Source: Stramenopiles sp. TOSAG23-6 (Eukaryota > Sar). Taken from it: a stretch of 21,495 bases of DNA. Location of the stretch: assembly GCA_900128565.1 (NCBI GenBank), contig LT636028.1:1-21495 (forward strand), written 5' to 3'. Below are positions 1 through 9,595 of the stretch, one piece after another. The first letter of the stretch is position 1. Every line of letters begins with the position of its first letter. The translations under genes were made by a program, and so were the position numbers. The notes under the pieces were generated by a model, which saw only the letters and a list, made by a program, of their open reading frames with translations, ran no database searches and was not told where the DNA came from.

Positions 1-225
1 AAACAGATTGTTAAAGTAGCAGAAACACCAGGTGCTCGTTGTAAAGGCCGAGTTATCTCCGTTCTAGAAGGCGGATATGACGTATCCCATTCTGACGCCC
101 TTGCTCTTTCTATACTAGCTCATGTTCAAGGTCTTCGCTATAATTCTGAAAATTCAATACGTAGAGATGATGTAAGTCATTCAATTTCTAATGAGTTGGT
201 TGGGGCTACCTCTGTGGAGAAGTGA
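1..225 (+). CDS. histone deacetylase (class II-like), C-terminal fragment
   Basis: The window opens inside an open frame (frame 1) of 74 codons ending at TGA 223-225. Near its start it reads KGRVISVLEGGYD, the signature near the end of the catalytic domain of class II histone deacetylases, followed by a helical stretch (ALALSILAHVQGLR) as expected for the last helices. The family removes acetyl groups from lysines of histones and other proteins using zinc. The catalytic His and Asp residues lie upstream of the window and cannot be checked. The last 30 residues are Ser-rich and not recognised. The following coding frame overlaps the stop and has no ATG of its own, so this enzyme may really continue into the PDZ/IQ protein (see findings). 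A canonical-looking GTAAGT at 172 was tested as a donor; no downstream AG restores frame 3. Confidence 0.75.
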   Translation, partial: KQIVKVAETPGARCKGRVISVLEGGYDVSHSDALALSILAHVQGLRYNSENSIRRDDVSHSISNELVGATSVEK

Positions 226-3200
226 AACAAAAAGATGAAATCGTTCAACCAAAGAGCTCTACAACTTCGCCAGTATCTACGAAAGCCGAAGAAACTTCTC
301 CTGAAATCAGTGTCTCGGGTAAAAAAACAAATATATTACCTCTTCCACTTGATGAACTGACACCCAACTTGACCGCAATAAAAGATGAAAAAGAGCACAA
401 TACAATACAACACATCAAAGAACATATTCAAGAAACAGAAAAAGATATCGTCCAAAGTGCGAAAAATATCAAAACGCGTATTCAAGTAACAGAAAAAGCC
501 ATCGTCAAAAGTGGAAAAAAGGTTGCTACATTTCTTACTCACCACGGTACAAATCACACCGCAAACTCAGAGGATTCTCGTACTGTTGGCTTATACTCTG
601 GTGGAAATTCTTTGCCATCTTCACCGTATCTTTATCTTCCGGAAGAAAACTTTGATTCCAAAGATATGTTCATCTCTCTGTTAAATGCATGCATGAAAGA
701 CTATGAAAGACTTTCTGTAGGTGCAGCAAATCAACCATGTAGGCGAGAACTTGAACTCATGTATAAAATAACTCCTGGTGTTAGTCTTATTCAAGCTGCA
801 AGTGGTATAAAATCGTTATCTGAGGGAGGAAATCAATGGAAATGCATCCGATGTGGTCTTTCTTTACCCCTTTCAATAAGCCCAAGTGGTATGCTTTGCG
901 ATATATGTACGTTTTCAAAATTTTATTTAAATTTTGATTTTTTTTTTTGTACTACATTTTGTAACTAACAAATTTCTAATTTGAAATATTATTTCACAAT
1001 ACATGCTCTGCTACTATAAATGCCTCAGATGCAATTTCTCATGTACACAAACCCCATTTGCTCGATAATTTGAAACGGCAAGCTTCTAGAATGTTCACTA
1101 ATACACAAGAAAAGTCTAAACAAAACAAACAATGGAAAGAAAATGAAAGAGAATTTGTTCGTTTTCATCACTACTTTCAAATTTTCTTTTTTTCATAGAA
1201 AATTCCGTACCTAATGAATTTCGAATTTGACATATTTTTTCACAGTACATGCATTGCGCGAACAAATTTTGAATGATGAGAAAGTATATAGAAAACTTTT
1301 GGCGGAACCTGTCAATGAATTAGATAAATCTTTCAATAATACAAATGATGCTGGGGATCTAACTAATCAACAGTTCACACCCCGAACACAGAAATTTTAT
1401 GATGCTTTAAATTATAGACAACTTAGAATGGAAAAAAAATCAAATAGATTGAAATACTATTATGGTGGAAATGTTGAAATGTTGAAGACGTTTGATGATA
1501 GTTATGTTGAACAAGATAGTAAAGAAACTGGAGAGATGGATATAGTTTGTTCAGATTTAACTAAGCGACTACAAGGTCTTCATCACCGAAAATTCCAAAA
1601 AGGCAAACGAAAGAAAATTGATGTATTAGTAAAAGATAAAGCACCATCTGGGATAGTTCTTAGGCATACTGGAATGACTGGAGCTGTTGTAAAGAATATA
1701 TTGAATAATAGTGCTATTGCAAAAGATGGGCGGATCAAAGAAGGTATGCGGTTAATTTCAATTGATGGTCATGAAGTTGAAACCGCACTCTTTGATGAAA
1801 TACTTAGCATGTTAAAATCACGACAAATGCAAGAGCGAACGTTAACATTTGTCTCAGATACACAGTATAGAGGTTGGGGTGTCAGAGGTCCGTGGCCATC
1901 TTTTCGAGAAAGTGAGTCCTCGTGTACAAAGATTCAATCTTTATGGCGTGGTAGAATGACAAGGATAGCAACGGTTAATGCATTGGCCAATATTGAAAGT
2001 ATGGTTGTATCAACAATAAGAGATGATCTTTTACATTTACTGCCTTCGCTCGAATCCGAAAATGAAAACAGTGCAATTATTATTGATGCTAAAGGAAAAG
2101 GACTCTCCACACATTTTGGCGATGCTTCGATTGATGCTGAATTTGGTACAAAATTGTTAAAACCATTCACATATACTCACGTTATTCGTAAAGATAATAC
2201 AATAAAAATGTTACCACGGTCCAATGCTGCTAAAAGAATAGTAGGAAGTTACCTACGTATGGTAAATGATTTAGATACAACGACGTTGTCACACGAAAAA
2301 ACAATGCTACACATTCAACGAATTGAGAGTAAACGTAAACACTGTAGGTTAGTTTTCCATAGGCACTTACCAAAAGCATCAAAACTGTCTCATATAGGTA
2401 TTAAACTTGAACGAGAGTCAAAATTTGTTCATCGCTTACGTAGTGATTTATTGCAAGCTCATGAGAATAAGCACACAGGTTTCTTTCACCATGGTTGGTT
2501 TGATTCCATCAAAGAAAAAGCTACTAATTTAGAGCATACTATTGAGCACAGCGCAGCCAATTTAGAGCATAATATAGAGCGTGGCGCAGTCAATTTAGAG
2601 CATACTATAGAGCACAGCGCCGCTACAATACTTCACCATAATCAATTACCAAAACCTATTGTATTACATTTAAAGCCAGGACCTCTTGGTATTGATATCG
2701 TGCAATGTAATTCAAATGGAGGTGCAATAATTACAAAGTTCGTACCATTAAAATCTAAAACATCTAATAGAATCGTGTATAGTACTATTGCATTAGATGG
2801 ACGAATCCGACCTGGAATGATACTATCAGCAATTAATGGTGTTGATTGCACCCAAGAAAGTTTTCATTCTTTGCAGGAATCACTTTCGCAGTCCCTGACA
2901 AGTGAGCAAGTTTTGAGTTTTCGCGCTTTATCAAAAGAGGAATTAAAGCAATTGAGTATTTTCAAAATGCATGAAATGCATCCGATAAATCGCGCAGCTA
3001 TCAAAACACAGAGAGCTTATCGTGCAATATGTCACCGACGATTACAACGTAATGGTACATGGAAAATTGAGTTTGAACCAAATAAACTTTTGAACCCAGG
3101 TAAACTTAGTAGCTTGGGTATAGTATTTGATATTCCAAAATTAGGTTTTGGGGCAAAAATAGTTCAATTTAAAACGGTGAAAAAGATGGAGAAAAATAAA

Positions 3201-3614
3201 AACGAAGTAGAACACATTCCGCAAACTAATGATGTCGAAAAAAAGAAAAAAAAGAAACACACAAAACGTGAAAAGGGTGTAAAAGATGAAAAAGAAGAAA
3301 AATATGGAAGTCAAAAAGGTATTGTTGAAAAAGGTGGCGTGCTTCCAGGAGCGTTTTTGATCAAAATCAACAAACGTGATGTTTCCTTTTTAAAATTTAC
3401 CCAAATTCTTGTGTTACTTTGGATGTTCAAACGAAAAGAAAAATTGACTCTTGAATTTGCAATGCAGACAACAGAGACGGCTAAAACTTTTGCAGCTGCA
3501 GAAGCAATGAGAAAGACTCTCGCTTTTGGAACAAATCGTATTGATAAAATTCGAGAGTCGTACACCAGAGCAGGTTTGTTGTACCAGAAAACTAATTTCT
3601 ATAATAGAGTGTAA
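222..3614 (+). CDS. multi-PDZ, IQ-motif scaffold-like protein with Cys4 zinc-finger-like segment
   Basis: Proposed exons 222-906, 1005-1156 and 1251-3614 give 1066 codons before TAA. The 5' end is unresolved: the frame opens after a stop at 192-195, has only GTG (222) near its start, and the first in-frame ATG is well inside, so the protein probably continues from upstream. Seen in order: Lys/Glu-rich low-complexity sequence; an imperfect repeat (IQETEKDIVQ / IQVTEKAIVK); a C-x2-C ... C-x2-C segment (CIRC ... CDIC) whose last Cys is completed across intron 1; a first PDZ-like domain (about nt 1615-1860); an IQ motif (KIQSLWRGRM, nt 1930-1970); three 11-residue NLEHTIEH repeats; a second PDZ-like domain (2640-2935); a second IQ-like helix (IKTQRAYRAICHRRLQR, 3000-3050); and a third PDZ-like segment interrupted by a Lys-rich insert (3055-3475). 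PDZ domains bind C-terminal peptides and IQ motifs bind calmodulin, so a membrane or cytoskeletal scaffold is inferred. The family is not recognised. Confidence 0.75.
907..1004 (+). other. introner-like intron 1 (98 nt, phase 1)
   Basis: Starts GTACGTTTTC, has a branch-like GTAACTAACAA and ends CACAATACAT before G. Joining 906 to 1005 completes a Cys codon and gives CDICSATIN, so the second CxxC pair survives. The frame-compatible downstream AG (1027-1028) would delete residues and lose that Cys. Because ATG occurs at both edges, the exact cut could shift by up to two bases left (AT-AC at 905-1002) or one right without changing the mRNA. Confidence 0.8.
1157..1250 (+). other. introner-like intron 2 (94 nt, phase 0)
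   Basis: Starts GTTCGTTTTC (the only copy with GTT), has GTACCTAATGAA as branch-like motif and ends TTTCACAGTACAT before G. Exon 2 ends at codon TTT (1154-1156) and exon 3 resumes at GCA 1251, giving EREF then ALREQIL. This copy does contain an AG (CACAG, ending 1245), but using it breaks the frame. Only TG is shared between the two edges here; an AT-AC register would change Phe to Tyr. Confidence 0.75.
2526..2624 (+). repeat. three tandem 33-nt coding repeats
   Basis: Three units (2526-2558, 2559-2591, 2592-2624), each beginning AATTTAGAGCATA, encode NLEHTIEHSAA, NLEHNIERGAV and NLEHTIEHSAA. They lie between the first IQ motif and the second PDZ-like domain, probably forming a helical spacer. 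Confidence 0.9.
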
Positions 3615-4049
3615 CAAATAGAAATAAGTGCAGAGGAGTGGCAGAGGAGTAGGCCTTAGAAGTAAACTTCGTAATATGATAAATAATCACTATGTATTTT
3701 TTTCCTTTTAATGTAAAATGTAATACAAAATAAATGTAATGTAAAATGTAATGTTAATGTAAAATTTAATGTAATGTAAAATGTAATGAAAATGTAAAAT
3801 GTAATGCAATGTAAAATGTAATACAAAATGTAAAATGTAATGTAAAAAAATACAAGACGGCGCGGGTTAGGGTTGTTGCTGACTCGATGATATTTTTTAA
3901 TCGATATATATGTATTACTATATAGTTATAGTCTCTCATTATTACTCTATCAATGACCCAAATCCAGCTGTAAACTTTTGAACCGGATAACTTTATAATG
4001 CACTATTATTTATTGTAAAATTACAAGTCAAAAGTTCATTTCCTCTACT
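3615..4049. other. intergenic region with minisatellite and telomere-like motif
   Basis: 435 bp between two same-strand genes. It contains the AATGTAAAATGT minisatellite (3710-3847), then GGGTTAGGGTT at 3864-3874, about 180 bp before the next ATG. The remainder is AT-rich and should hold the 3' UTR of the upstream gene and the promoter of the downstream one. No RNA gene was recognised. Confidence 0.7.
3710..3847. repeat. AT-rich minisatellite, degenerate AATGTAAAATGT units
   Basis: About 138 bp built from alternating AATGT and AAAATGT blocks, with variants such as AATACAAAATA and AATTTAATG. Unit length drifts between 5 and 12 bp. There are no unique spacers, so it is not a CRISPR array. It looks like slippage or unequal-exchange expansion. 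Confidence 0.85.
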
Positions 4050-5456
4050 ATGACTCTTGGTGTATTAAAACATATTTGCAAATCATTAACACCAAAGGTC
4101 TATACGAATCTGCAACGACAAGGCTATGCTGTAGTTGATAATTGTATTGATATAAATCATGTAAACATTTTAAGAAAGGAAATCAATCAGTTAAAACAAA
4201 GAAACGCACTTCATTTAAACTCAACGCGCATGGTGACGCAATGTGGCGAAAATAATCATCTTCAGAAAGATAAAATATGGGAGCTTGATCTTTTTAACGA
4301 CGAATTGCTTGATTGTGAAAATCTAGCTGCTCTTAACTCCGAAACTTGTTTAATAGAACACTTGAGCCAGAATCTCTTTACTTCTCACAATAAAATACAA
4401 ACCACACAAAGACTTAATCTACAAACAGCAAAAGTTCAGTTCAATGAAGGGGCAGGTGGTTGTTTTCCTTGGCATTTTGATACAGACCCGTTGATAGACT
4501 CGCGACGTATTACAGCAATACTTTACCTTAATCATGAGTGGGATGTGAAACATGGAGGTCAGCTATGCTTGTCTCCTTGGCCAGAGCCAACAATTAAAAT
4601 AGACCCCGTAGGTGGTCGCATTGTTCTATTTAGTTCCGCAGATATTGTGCATCGAGTCTTACCCTCTAGTGTATCTCGTTATTGTTTAACTCTTTGGTTT
4701 TGGGCGAATGACAAAAGTTCCGTAAAGCATCAAGCAACTTTCAAAGAAAATAGAGAAAATCAGGGACAAATCTCAATGTACAAACAGTGGAGAGGTGCAA
4801 ATGTTTGTACACAAACGTTAGATATGCTACAGGAAAGTATTAAAAGTCATACCGCTGAAGAAGCGGATGAAGTTTTGCGTAGAAAATGTCCAAACAAGTT
4901 AGGTTTAGATAGCGAAAAATACAAAATAGACAAGAATGATTTGTTTGCTGCACTACAAATTCTTCTTCAACCTCAGTATCGTCGACATTTGATCCGATGG
5001 GCTATTGGAGAAGAATGGGCTCAGTCCATCATTGAAAGTCATGGAAAAGGAATAGCTACTGATAAAGCTGTACAACAAATGTACGTTTTAAATGAATTTC
5101 TAATTTAATTTTTTTTCATACGAAATTTTGTACCTAACGAGTTTTTTTGAAATATTTTTTCACAATACATGTACACAGAACTTGATATCATTGAAAATAT
5201 TCTTGTTAAACTAATACAAAACTCTACGGTAATCAAAGGTTACACTTCTTCAACACCATCCAGGTTGTCATCAAAAAATGATGAAATACAGAATTCTAAT
5301 TATGCGAAAAATTTACTTCAATCATTAAGGAAATCACAGGAGTTGGAAGACTTACTACTACCTTATTATAAACGAATGAATACATTGTTGACTGATGATG
5401 ATGATGTCCAAACAAATTTACCTTTGATAGATTGGTTTGAGAAATATAATGTTTGA
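4050..5456 (+). CDS. EGLN/PHD-type prolyl 4-hydroxylase (2-oxoglutarate/Fe(II) dioxygenase)
   Basis: Exons 4050-5080 and 5171-5456 encode 438 residues; ATG 4050 is the first in frame. The double-stranded beta-helix fold is clear. The iron triad is H142-x-D144 (PWHFDTDP) and H201 (DIVHRVLPS), with the 2-oxoglutarate-binding Arg210 nine residues after the distal His. The block AILYLNHEWDVKHGGQL followed by LTLWFW closely resembles animal HIF prolyl hydroxylases (IYYLNKDWD ... ITVWYF). Such enzymes use oxygen and 2-oxoglutarate to hydroxylate proline in target proteins; in protists they act as oxygen sensors (Skp1 in Dictyostelium, for example). The substrate here is unknown. The C-terminal 220 residues, including all of exon 2, match nothing I recognise. 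If intron 3 is retained, translation stops eight residues past Met344. Confidence 0.88.
5081..5170 (+). other. introner-like intron 3 (90 nt, phase 2)
   Basis: Starts GTACGTTTTA, has GTACCTAACGA and ends TTCACAATACAT before G. ATGTAC is present at both edges, so the junction can slide over six bases without altering the mRNA; any of these gives QQMYTELDI. The nearest AG (5177-5178) leads to an immediate in-frame TGA, so canonical splicing is excluded there. Exon 2 has an open frame of 95 codons that begins exactly at this junction. Confidence 0.8.
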
Positions 5457-5522
5457 GAAAATAAAAAATATTTGTCGACTACTAGCAGTAGTTATTAACT
5501 GATTTTGGTTCCAACATTTTGT

Positions 5523-8500
5523 TTATTTATTCGGAGAAATAATTTTTTTCTTACTTTTTATATTGTGAAGTCTATTTGTATCTTTTTGATCACTGTCTAT
5601 TACTAATCGATGTCTCAAATTCATGCTTCTTCCTATGCCCGGAACTTCTCTATGGCTTATTACATTTTGATTTGCAGTTCTTATTTTAGTTTTATCATTT
5701 TTAGAAACAAGTTGAATATATGATGAGATTTCTGATTTGTCGCGGTTTGAAGGTATCTTCAATCGCAACTGTGAGGTCGGTTTACTCCTTCCTTCTTTAT
5801 TGGGATTCCAAGACGCAGACTTTCCATAAACTGGTGGTGTTGCTTTTGCATTTAGATATGATAAAACTGGCTCTGAAATTAATTCCCTTTTGTTTACATC
5901 TTTTATATCATTTGCAATTGATTCAGCAATTTGTTTGGATGACATATTTTGAATATTTGTGATATATCTGTCCAATATTGATGTATCTTGTATATCTCGA
6001 AATACATACTTCTTTTTCGTTGTATCATTCATCAAAGAGTTATTAACGTTGACTATCGGCTCATTTTCAATGATATTCATCGATGAGAAAGATGTTGACA
6101 AGTTACCTCTTAATTTGGTTTCATTTGATTTGGTTTCACTTAATTTCGTCTCCGTGCCCTTTTCCAGTATTCTCTGTTTTGTCTTGATTAAACGCTTTTG
6201 TTTTCGTACTTTTCTAGATCCATGTTTAGGAAGAGCCCTCCACTTTGGCATTTTCCATTGCCAGCCTGGAAATTGACGCCACCATCCAGGAGAAACGCAT
6301 GGTGCTCCGCTTGCAACTCCTGGTCTAAGTGCAAACCAAACATGAACAATTCCACCATCTGATGTACTACACTTACGTTTACTCTTCCTTGTCGCAATGT
6401 TAGAAGAACAAGATGAAAGTGTGCGGATTCCTTGAAACATACGCGAAAAAACACGCGTATCCTGAATGACATCAAATTGTCCCTTTACACCACCATCATC
6501 TTGAAAGACTGTCTTTGTTAGTGACGGTGGCTTGTCCCCTGGTTCATACTTGAGTGATGGTTTCCTCGTACTATAGAATGATTCCATCGGTTTTGAAGGC
6601 CATGATAATACATCAAAGGGATCGAGCCATTTATGTTGTGATTTTGGAAGTAAACGAAGTAGTGTTTCTTTTTTTCCATTTGTTTCTTTTGATGTATTTT
6701 TGCTGCGGTTGATATACACCAAAGCATTTAGAATACTCAGTATTGGTGGTTGTTGTAATACCCAATGCCAACCTGACTCATCGACAGATATAGATGTCAT
6801 GACTGCTGCACATCCGCGTAATTTGGCAATCATTTGAATAGAGCGGAATAAAGCACTTCGTAAAATACTTTTAACACGAACAGCTTCAGATTTTAGCTGT
6901 AACATTACTTGTTTACATTTTTCGTTTGAGAGATATTTTTCGGATGATAAATCAGACGAAAAACATTCACCTACACTTGCTATTTCCCATATGGTGCCTC
7001 CATTACTACAGTGTTCGCGAATAACTAATGCAGCAGTAGCAATTCCATCATAACAATTGTTACCTTTTTCATTCGTTTTTCTTTTATCGTAAACTTTGTC
7101 TATTGCATCGTTTGTTTTGCACTTCAAAGTCAGGGTAAATATGGCAGATGGCAACGAAGAAGTTTGGCCTTTTGATGTCAAACCGTCGCGAAGTATTTTT
7201 TCAAGCGTTTTTTCTTGGAATTTTCTTTGAATTCTATTTGTTTTTTCGAGTTTATCTATTTCTATCGAGGGTGTCGATGAGGATTTGGAAGATTCTGAAG
7301 ATGCATTTCCTAAAATACCAAAACAACGAAGCATTTCGCGCACATGGTCAGGTGAGGTATGATCACTTTTGTCTAATGTCGGTGCTCCAATGATCAATTC
7401 TAGATGACAGTCACTGAATAATCTTTTCTCTCTACTCGGAATTTCAACGGAAGCAATTCTCGTTTTTCTTGATCTCTTTTTCATGTATTTTGGTAAATTC
7501 ATAACAACTGGATTCGGATTCATGATTTGAGATGTAGCACCCATCAACATAAATTTCATTGCCTCTTTAGTAAAATTTAGTGTTTTATTTTCTTCCGTAA
7601 TTGCATTTATTTTATCGGTATCATGTATTGTTTTGCAAAGGACCACATTATCATGTCGCTCTAGAACTAGGTTCTTCATACAGTTGTGTTGTCCTCGCAC
7701 ACTGCTGACAATCATCTGCATATCTCTTCGGAATTTTATCAAGTCTTTTTTTCTCTTCCTTTCTATTGTGACTTTTTTCCAAAATGTACCTATTGCCTTG
7801 GCTGTCTGAATAGTTTTTTCTCCGTATACGAGAGCTTTGGAACGTTTATTATCAGAATCATTTGATAATGAATTCGAACTATCATCATCATACACATGAA
7901 ATAGTTTAAGTGCATTAACTTCGTTTCTTGCTTCATATGAAGCATGCGTATTTTTCACTTTTGTTACAAAAGATGAAAAACCTTTTGATAATGTTCCAAC
8001 TTTTCTACCAGCAGCAAGTGCACCCCGAAGCATGCGGGATGCACGAGGGCCATTGCTATTACCACTAACGCATTTTGTTCTACTTGATTTTTTTCTGATG
8101 TTTCTGTGATTAATGAAACCGTGACTTATTATTTTTTTCTTCTCACTTAATTTGTTAAGGCTGCGTTCTTCGTGTATTATAGGTTTGGTTTTATGCTCAT
8201 TATTAGACGTATTCAAAACTGTTGTTTTACTATTCATGGTATTATCATTATCCTTGATTCCATTTTTTGCTTCCTTAACATCCATGATTTGGTTTTTGAA
8301 TTCACCCTTTTCTAATATATCACTGGCGGTAGTACATATCATAGAATTAGGTACAATAATCTTCTCTACACAACGCGATGTTTTCTCCGATGTCTTTACT
8401 TTATGCTTATTTTGTATTAAATGCCTGTAGTTCAAACCTATATCACCAATTCTTTCTACTGCTGGTCGTCGTAATGCTGCAGCTTGTAATATTTGTTTCA

Positions 8501-9533
8501 AAACATCAAATTCAATGGTACCCCCTCGTACAGAATGACAAAATATTTGCGATGTTCCGTTTAGTTCTATAATGCAACCTCGCATTGGTGATCTGTCTAA
8601 ATGACCACCCCATTTACTATCAAGCTCATTAGGCGGTCGAACTGGTTGTCGGATATCTCCAATAAAATCTGCGCCAATACAACGATGTCTTGGAAATAAC
8701 GATCCAATCCTACGAAACATTGCCAGGTTGTCAGGATGGATGCTACTTACTAAAATTTTTACAGCCAAGCCTCCAAGAGAAACATTTGCTTTATTCTGAA
8801 CAAATCTTCGAAAATTTTTAATTGGTACATCATAAAAAGGGCCCAATGCTTTATCTAATTTGATTATTGGCATTCGACAGCTTCGTCTTTTTCTGTTTGC
8901 TATTTCAACTAACTGTCTTGTTGTGCGACGCCCGTCGCCAAAAACACTTGCAGGAATTCGCCGAGCAACATCAATAACTTCTCCATCAAGAATTAAAACT
9001 CGATAATCTTTACCAGGGACAAATTCTTGAATTTGAACGTGTTGTAGTTTTGGTATTTTTTTTGTTCCTATGAAGTCAACAGGCCTGACCATTGAGTTTA
9101 CAATTTTTATGACCTTATCTTCATTTGGTACAAGCAATGTTACACCATCCCCTTTTGTTCCACATATTGGTTTAACTACAACTGGATATCTAAGTGCTGT
9201 ACTATGAGCACGAAACTCCTCTCCTTTTCGAATGAAGACGGAGCGAGGTACTGGAATAGAGTACTTCATTAAAAAGTTATTCGTTCGTCGTTTATCTCGC
9301 ATCCGTCGTATTGACAGCGAATGATAAAGAACTTTACAGTTATGTTTCCGTATTTCAAATGGCTCCACCCCTGGCGGATGAACTAGTATACGGCTCTCTG
9401 CTTTTGATAAAATGGTGACCTGCCAGCCGAGGTACGATGCAGCTGTTGCATAGAGATCAGTGTAAGGGCTACGACATTGACGAGGTACAGATTCCCAAGC
9501 ACGCATCATATTTTCTTCTGCCCAGCAAGCCAT
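5523..9533 (-). CDS. large protein with cyanophycin-synthetase-like ATP-grasp domain
   Basis: One uninterrupted 1336-codon frame, ATG at 9533, TAA at 5523. Residues about 75-345 form an ATP-grasp ligase domain: a DKRRTNNFLMKYSIPVP segment resembling the CphA/GshF entry to the fold, YPVVVKPICGTKGDGV (ATP-phosphate-binding Lys and Gly-rich loop, 116-131), EFVPGKDYRVLILDGEV (170-186), IPASVFGDGRRT (193-204, very like the VPAHVVGDG block of cyanophycin synthetases) and metal ligands D289 and IELNGT (E323, N325). This family joins an amino group to a carboxylate through an acyl phosphate. The other CphA half, a Mur-ligase-like domain, is absent; instead about 950 residues of mostly basic, Ser/Lys-rich sequence follow. 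These include a Trp-rich conserved-looking block (about nt 6235-6350, GWWRQFPGWQWKMPKW) and a C-terminal basic tail. Substrate unknown. It converges on the hydroxylase gene with 66 bp between stops. Confidence 0.8.
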   Translation of the reverse strand: MACWAEENMMRAWESVPRQCRSPYTDLYATAASYLGWQVTILSKAESRILVHPPGVEPFEIRKHNCKVLYHSLSIRRMRDKRRTNNFLMKYSIPVPRSVFIRKGEEFRAHSTALRYPVVVKPICGTKGDGVTLLVPNEDKVIKIVNSMVRPVDFIGTKKIPKLQHVQIQEFVPGKDYRVLILDGEVIDVARRIPASVFGDGRRTTRQLVEIANRKRRSCRMPIIKLDKALGPFYDVPIKNFRRFVQNKANVSLGGLAVKILVSSIHPDNLAMFRRIGSLFPRHRCIGADFIGDIRQPVRPPNELDSKWGGHLDRSPMRGCIIELNGTSQIFCHSVRGGTIEFDVLKQILQAAALRRPAVERIGDIGLNYRHLIQNKHKVKTSEKTSRCVEKIIVPNSMICTTASDILEKGEFKNQIMDVKEAKNGIKDNDNTMNSKTTVLNTSNNEHKTKPIIHEERSLNKLSEKKKIISHGFINHRNIRKKSSRTKCVSGNSNGPRASRMLRGALAAGRKVGTLSKGFSSFVTKVKNTHASYEARNEVNALKLFHVYDDDSSNSLSNDSDNKRSKALVYGEKTIQTAKAIGTFWKKVTIERKRKKDLIKFRRDMQMIVSSVRGQHNCMKNLVLERHDNVVLCKTIHDTDKINAITEENKTLNFTKEAMKFMLMGATSQIMNPNPVVMNLPKYMKKRSRKTRIASVEIPSREKRLFSDCHLELIIGAPTLDKSDHTSPDHVREMLRCFGILGNASSESSKSSSTPSIEIDKLEKTNRIQRKFQEKTLEKILRDGLTSKGQTSSLPSAIFTLTLKCKTNDAIDKVYDKRKTNEKGNNCYDGIATAALVIREHCSNGGTIWEIASVGECFSSDLSSEKYLSNEKCKQVMLQLKSEAVRVKSILRSALFRSIQMIAKLRGCAAVMTSISVDESGWHWVLQQPPILSILNALVYINRSKNTSKETNGKKETLLRLLPKSQHKWLDPFDVLSWPSKPMESFYSTRKPSLKYEPGDKPPSLTKTVFQDDGGVKGQFDVIQDTRVFSRMFQGIRTLSSCSSNIATRKSKRKCSTSDGGIVHVWFALRPGVASGAPCVSPGWWRQFPGWQWKMPKWRALPKHGSRKVRKQKRLIKTKQRILEKGTETKLSETKSNETKLRGNLSTSFSSMNIIENEPIVNVNNSLMNDTTKKKYVFRDIQDTSILDRYITNIQNMSSKQIAESIANDIKDVNKRELISEPVLSYLNAKATPPVYGKSASWNPNKEGRSKPTSQLRLKIPSNRDKSEISSYIQLVSKNDKTKIRTANQNVISHREVPGIGRSMNLRHRLVIDSDQKDTNRLHNIKSKKKIISPNK

Positions 9534-9595
9534 GGTATTTGTTCTTTAGAAATCTAATTGCTATTCCACAGCATACTTCATTCAATTAGTATATT
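9534..9595. promoter_or_regulatory. short divergent intergenic region
   Basis: Only 62 bp separate the ATG of the minus-strand ATP-grasp gene from the ATG of the 59-codon plus-strand frame. If that small frame is real, the space must hold both 5' UTRs and a shared promoter; if not, the divergent spacing to the next gene is about 256 bp. No specific motif recognised. Confidence 0.35.

Noticed and set aside
907-1028. Canonical GT-AG splicing of intron 1 to the AG at 1027-1028
   Set aside because: It keeps frame but removes the Cys completing the second CxxC pair, and the element's conserved end at ATACATG would be meaningless; the same conflict recurs in the other copies.
1227-1250. ATG at 1227 as start of a separate gene
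   Set aside because: It lies inside the conserved 3' part of intron 2; the preceding exons join in frame at 1251.
3710-3847. CRISPR-like array
   Set aside because: Continuous degenerate tandem repeat with no unique spacers, in a eukaryotic intergenic region.
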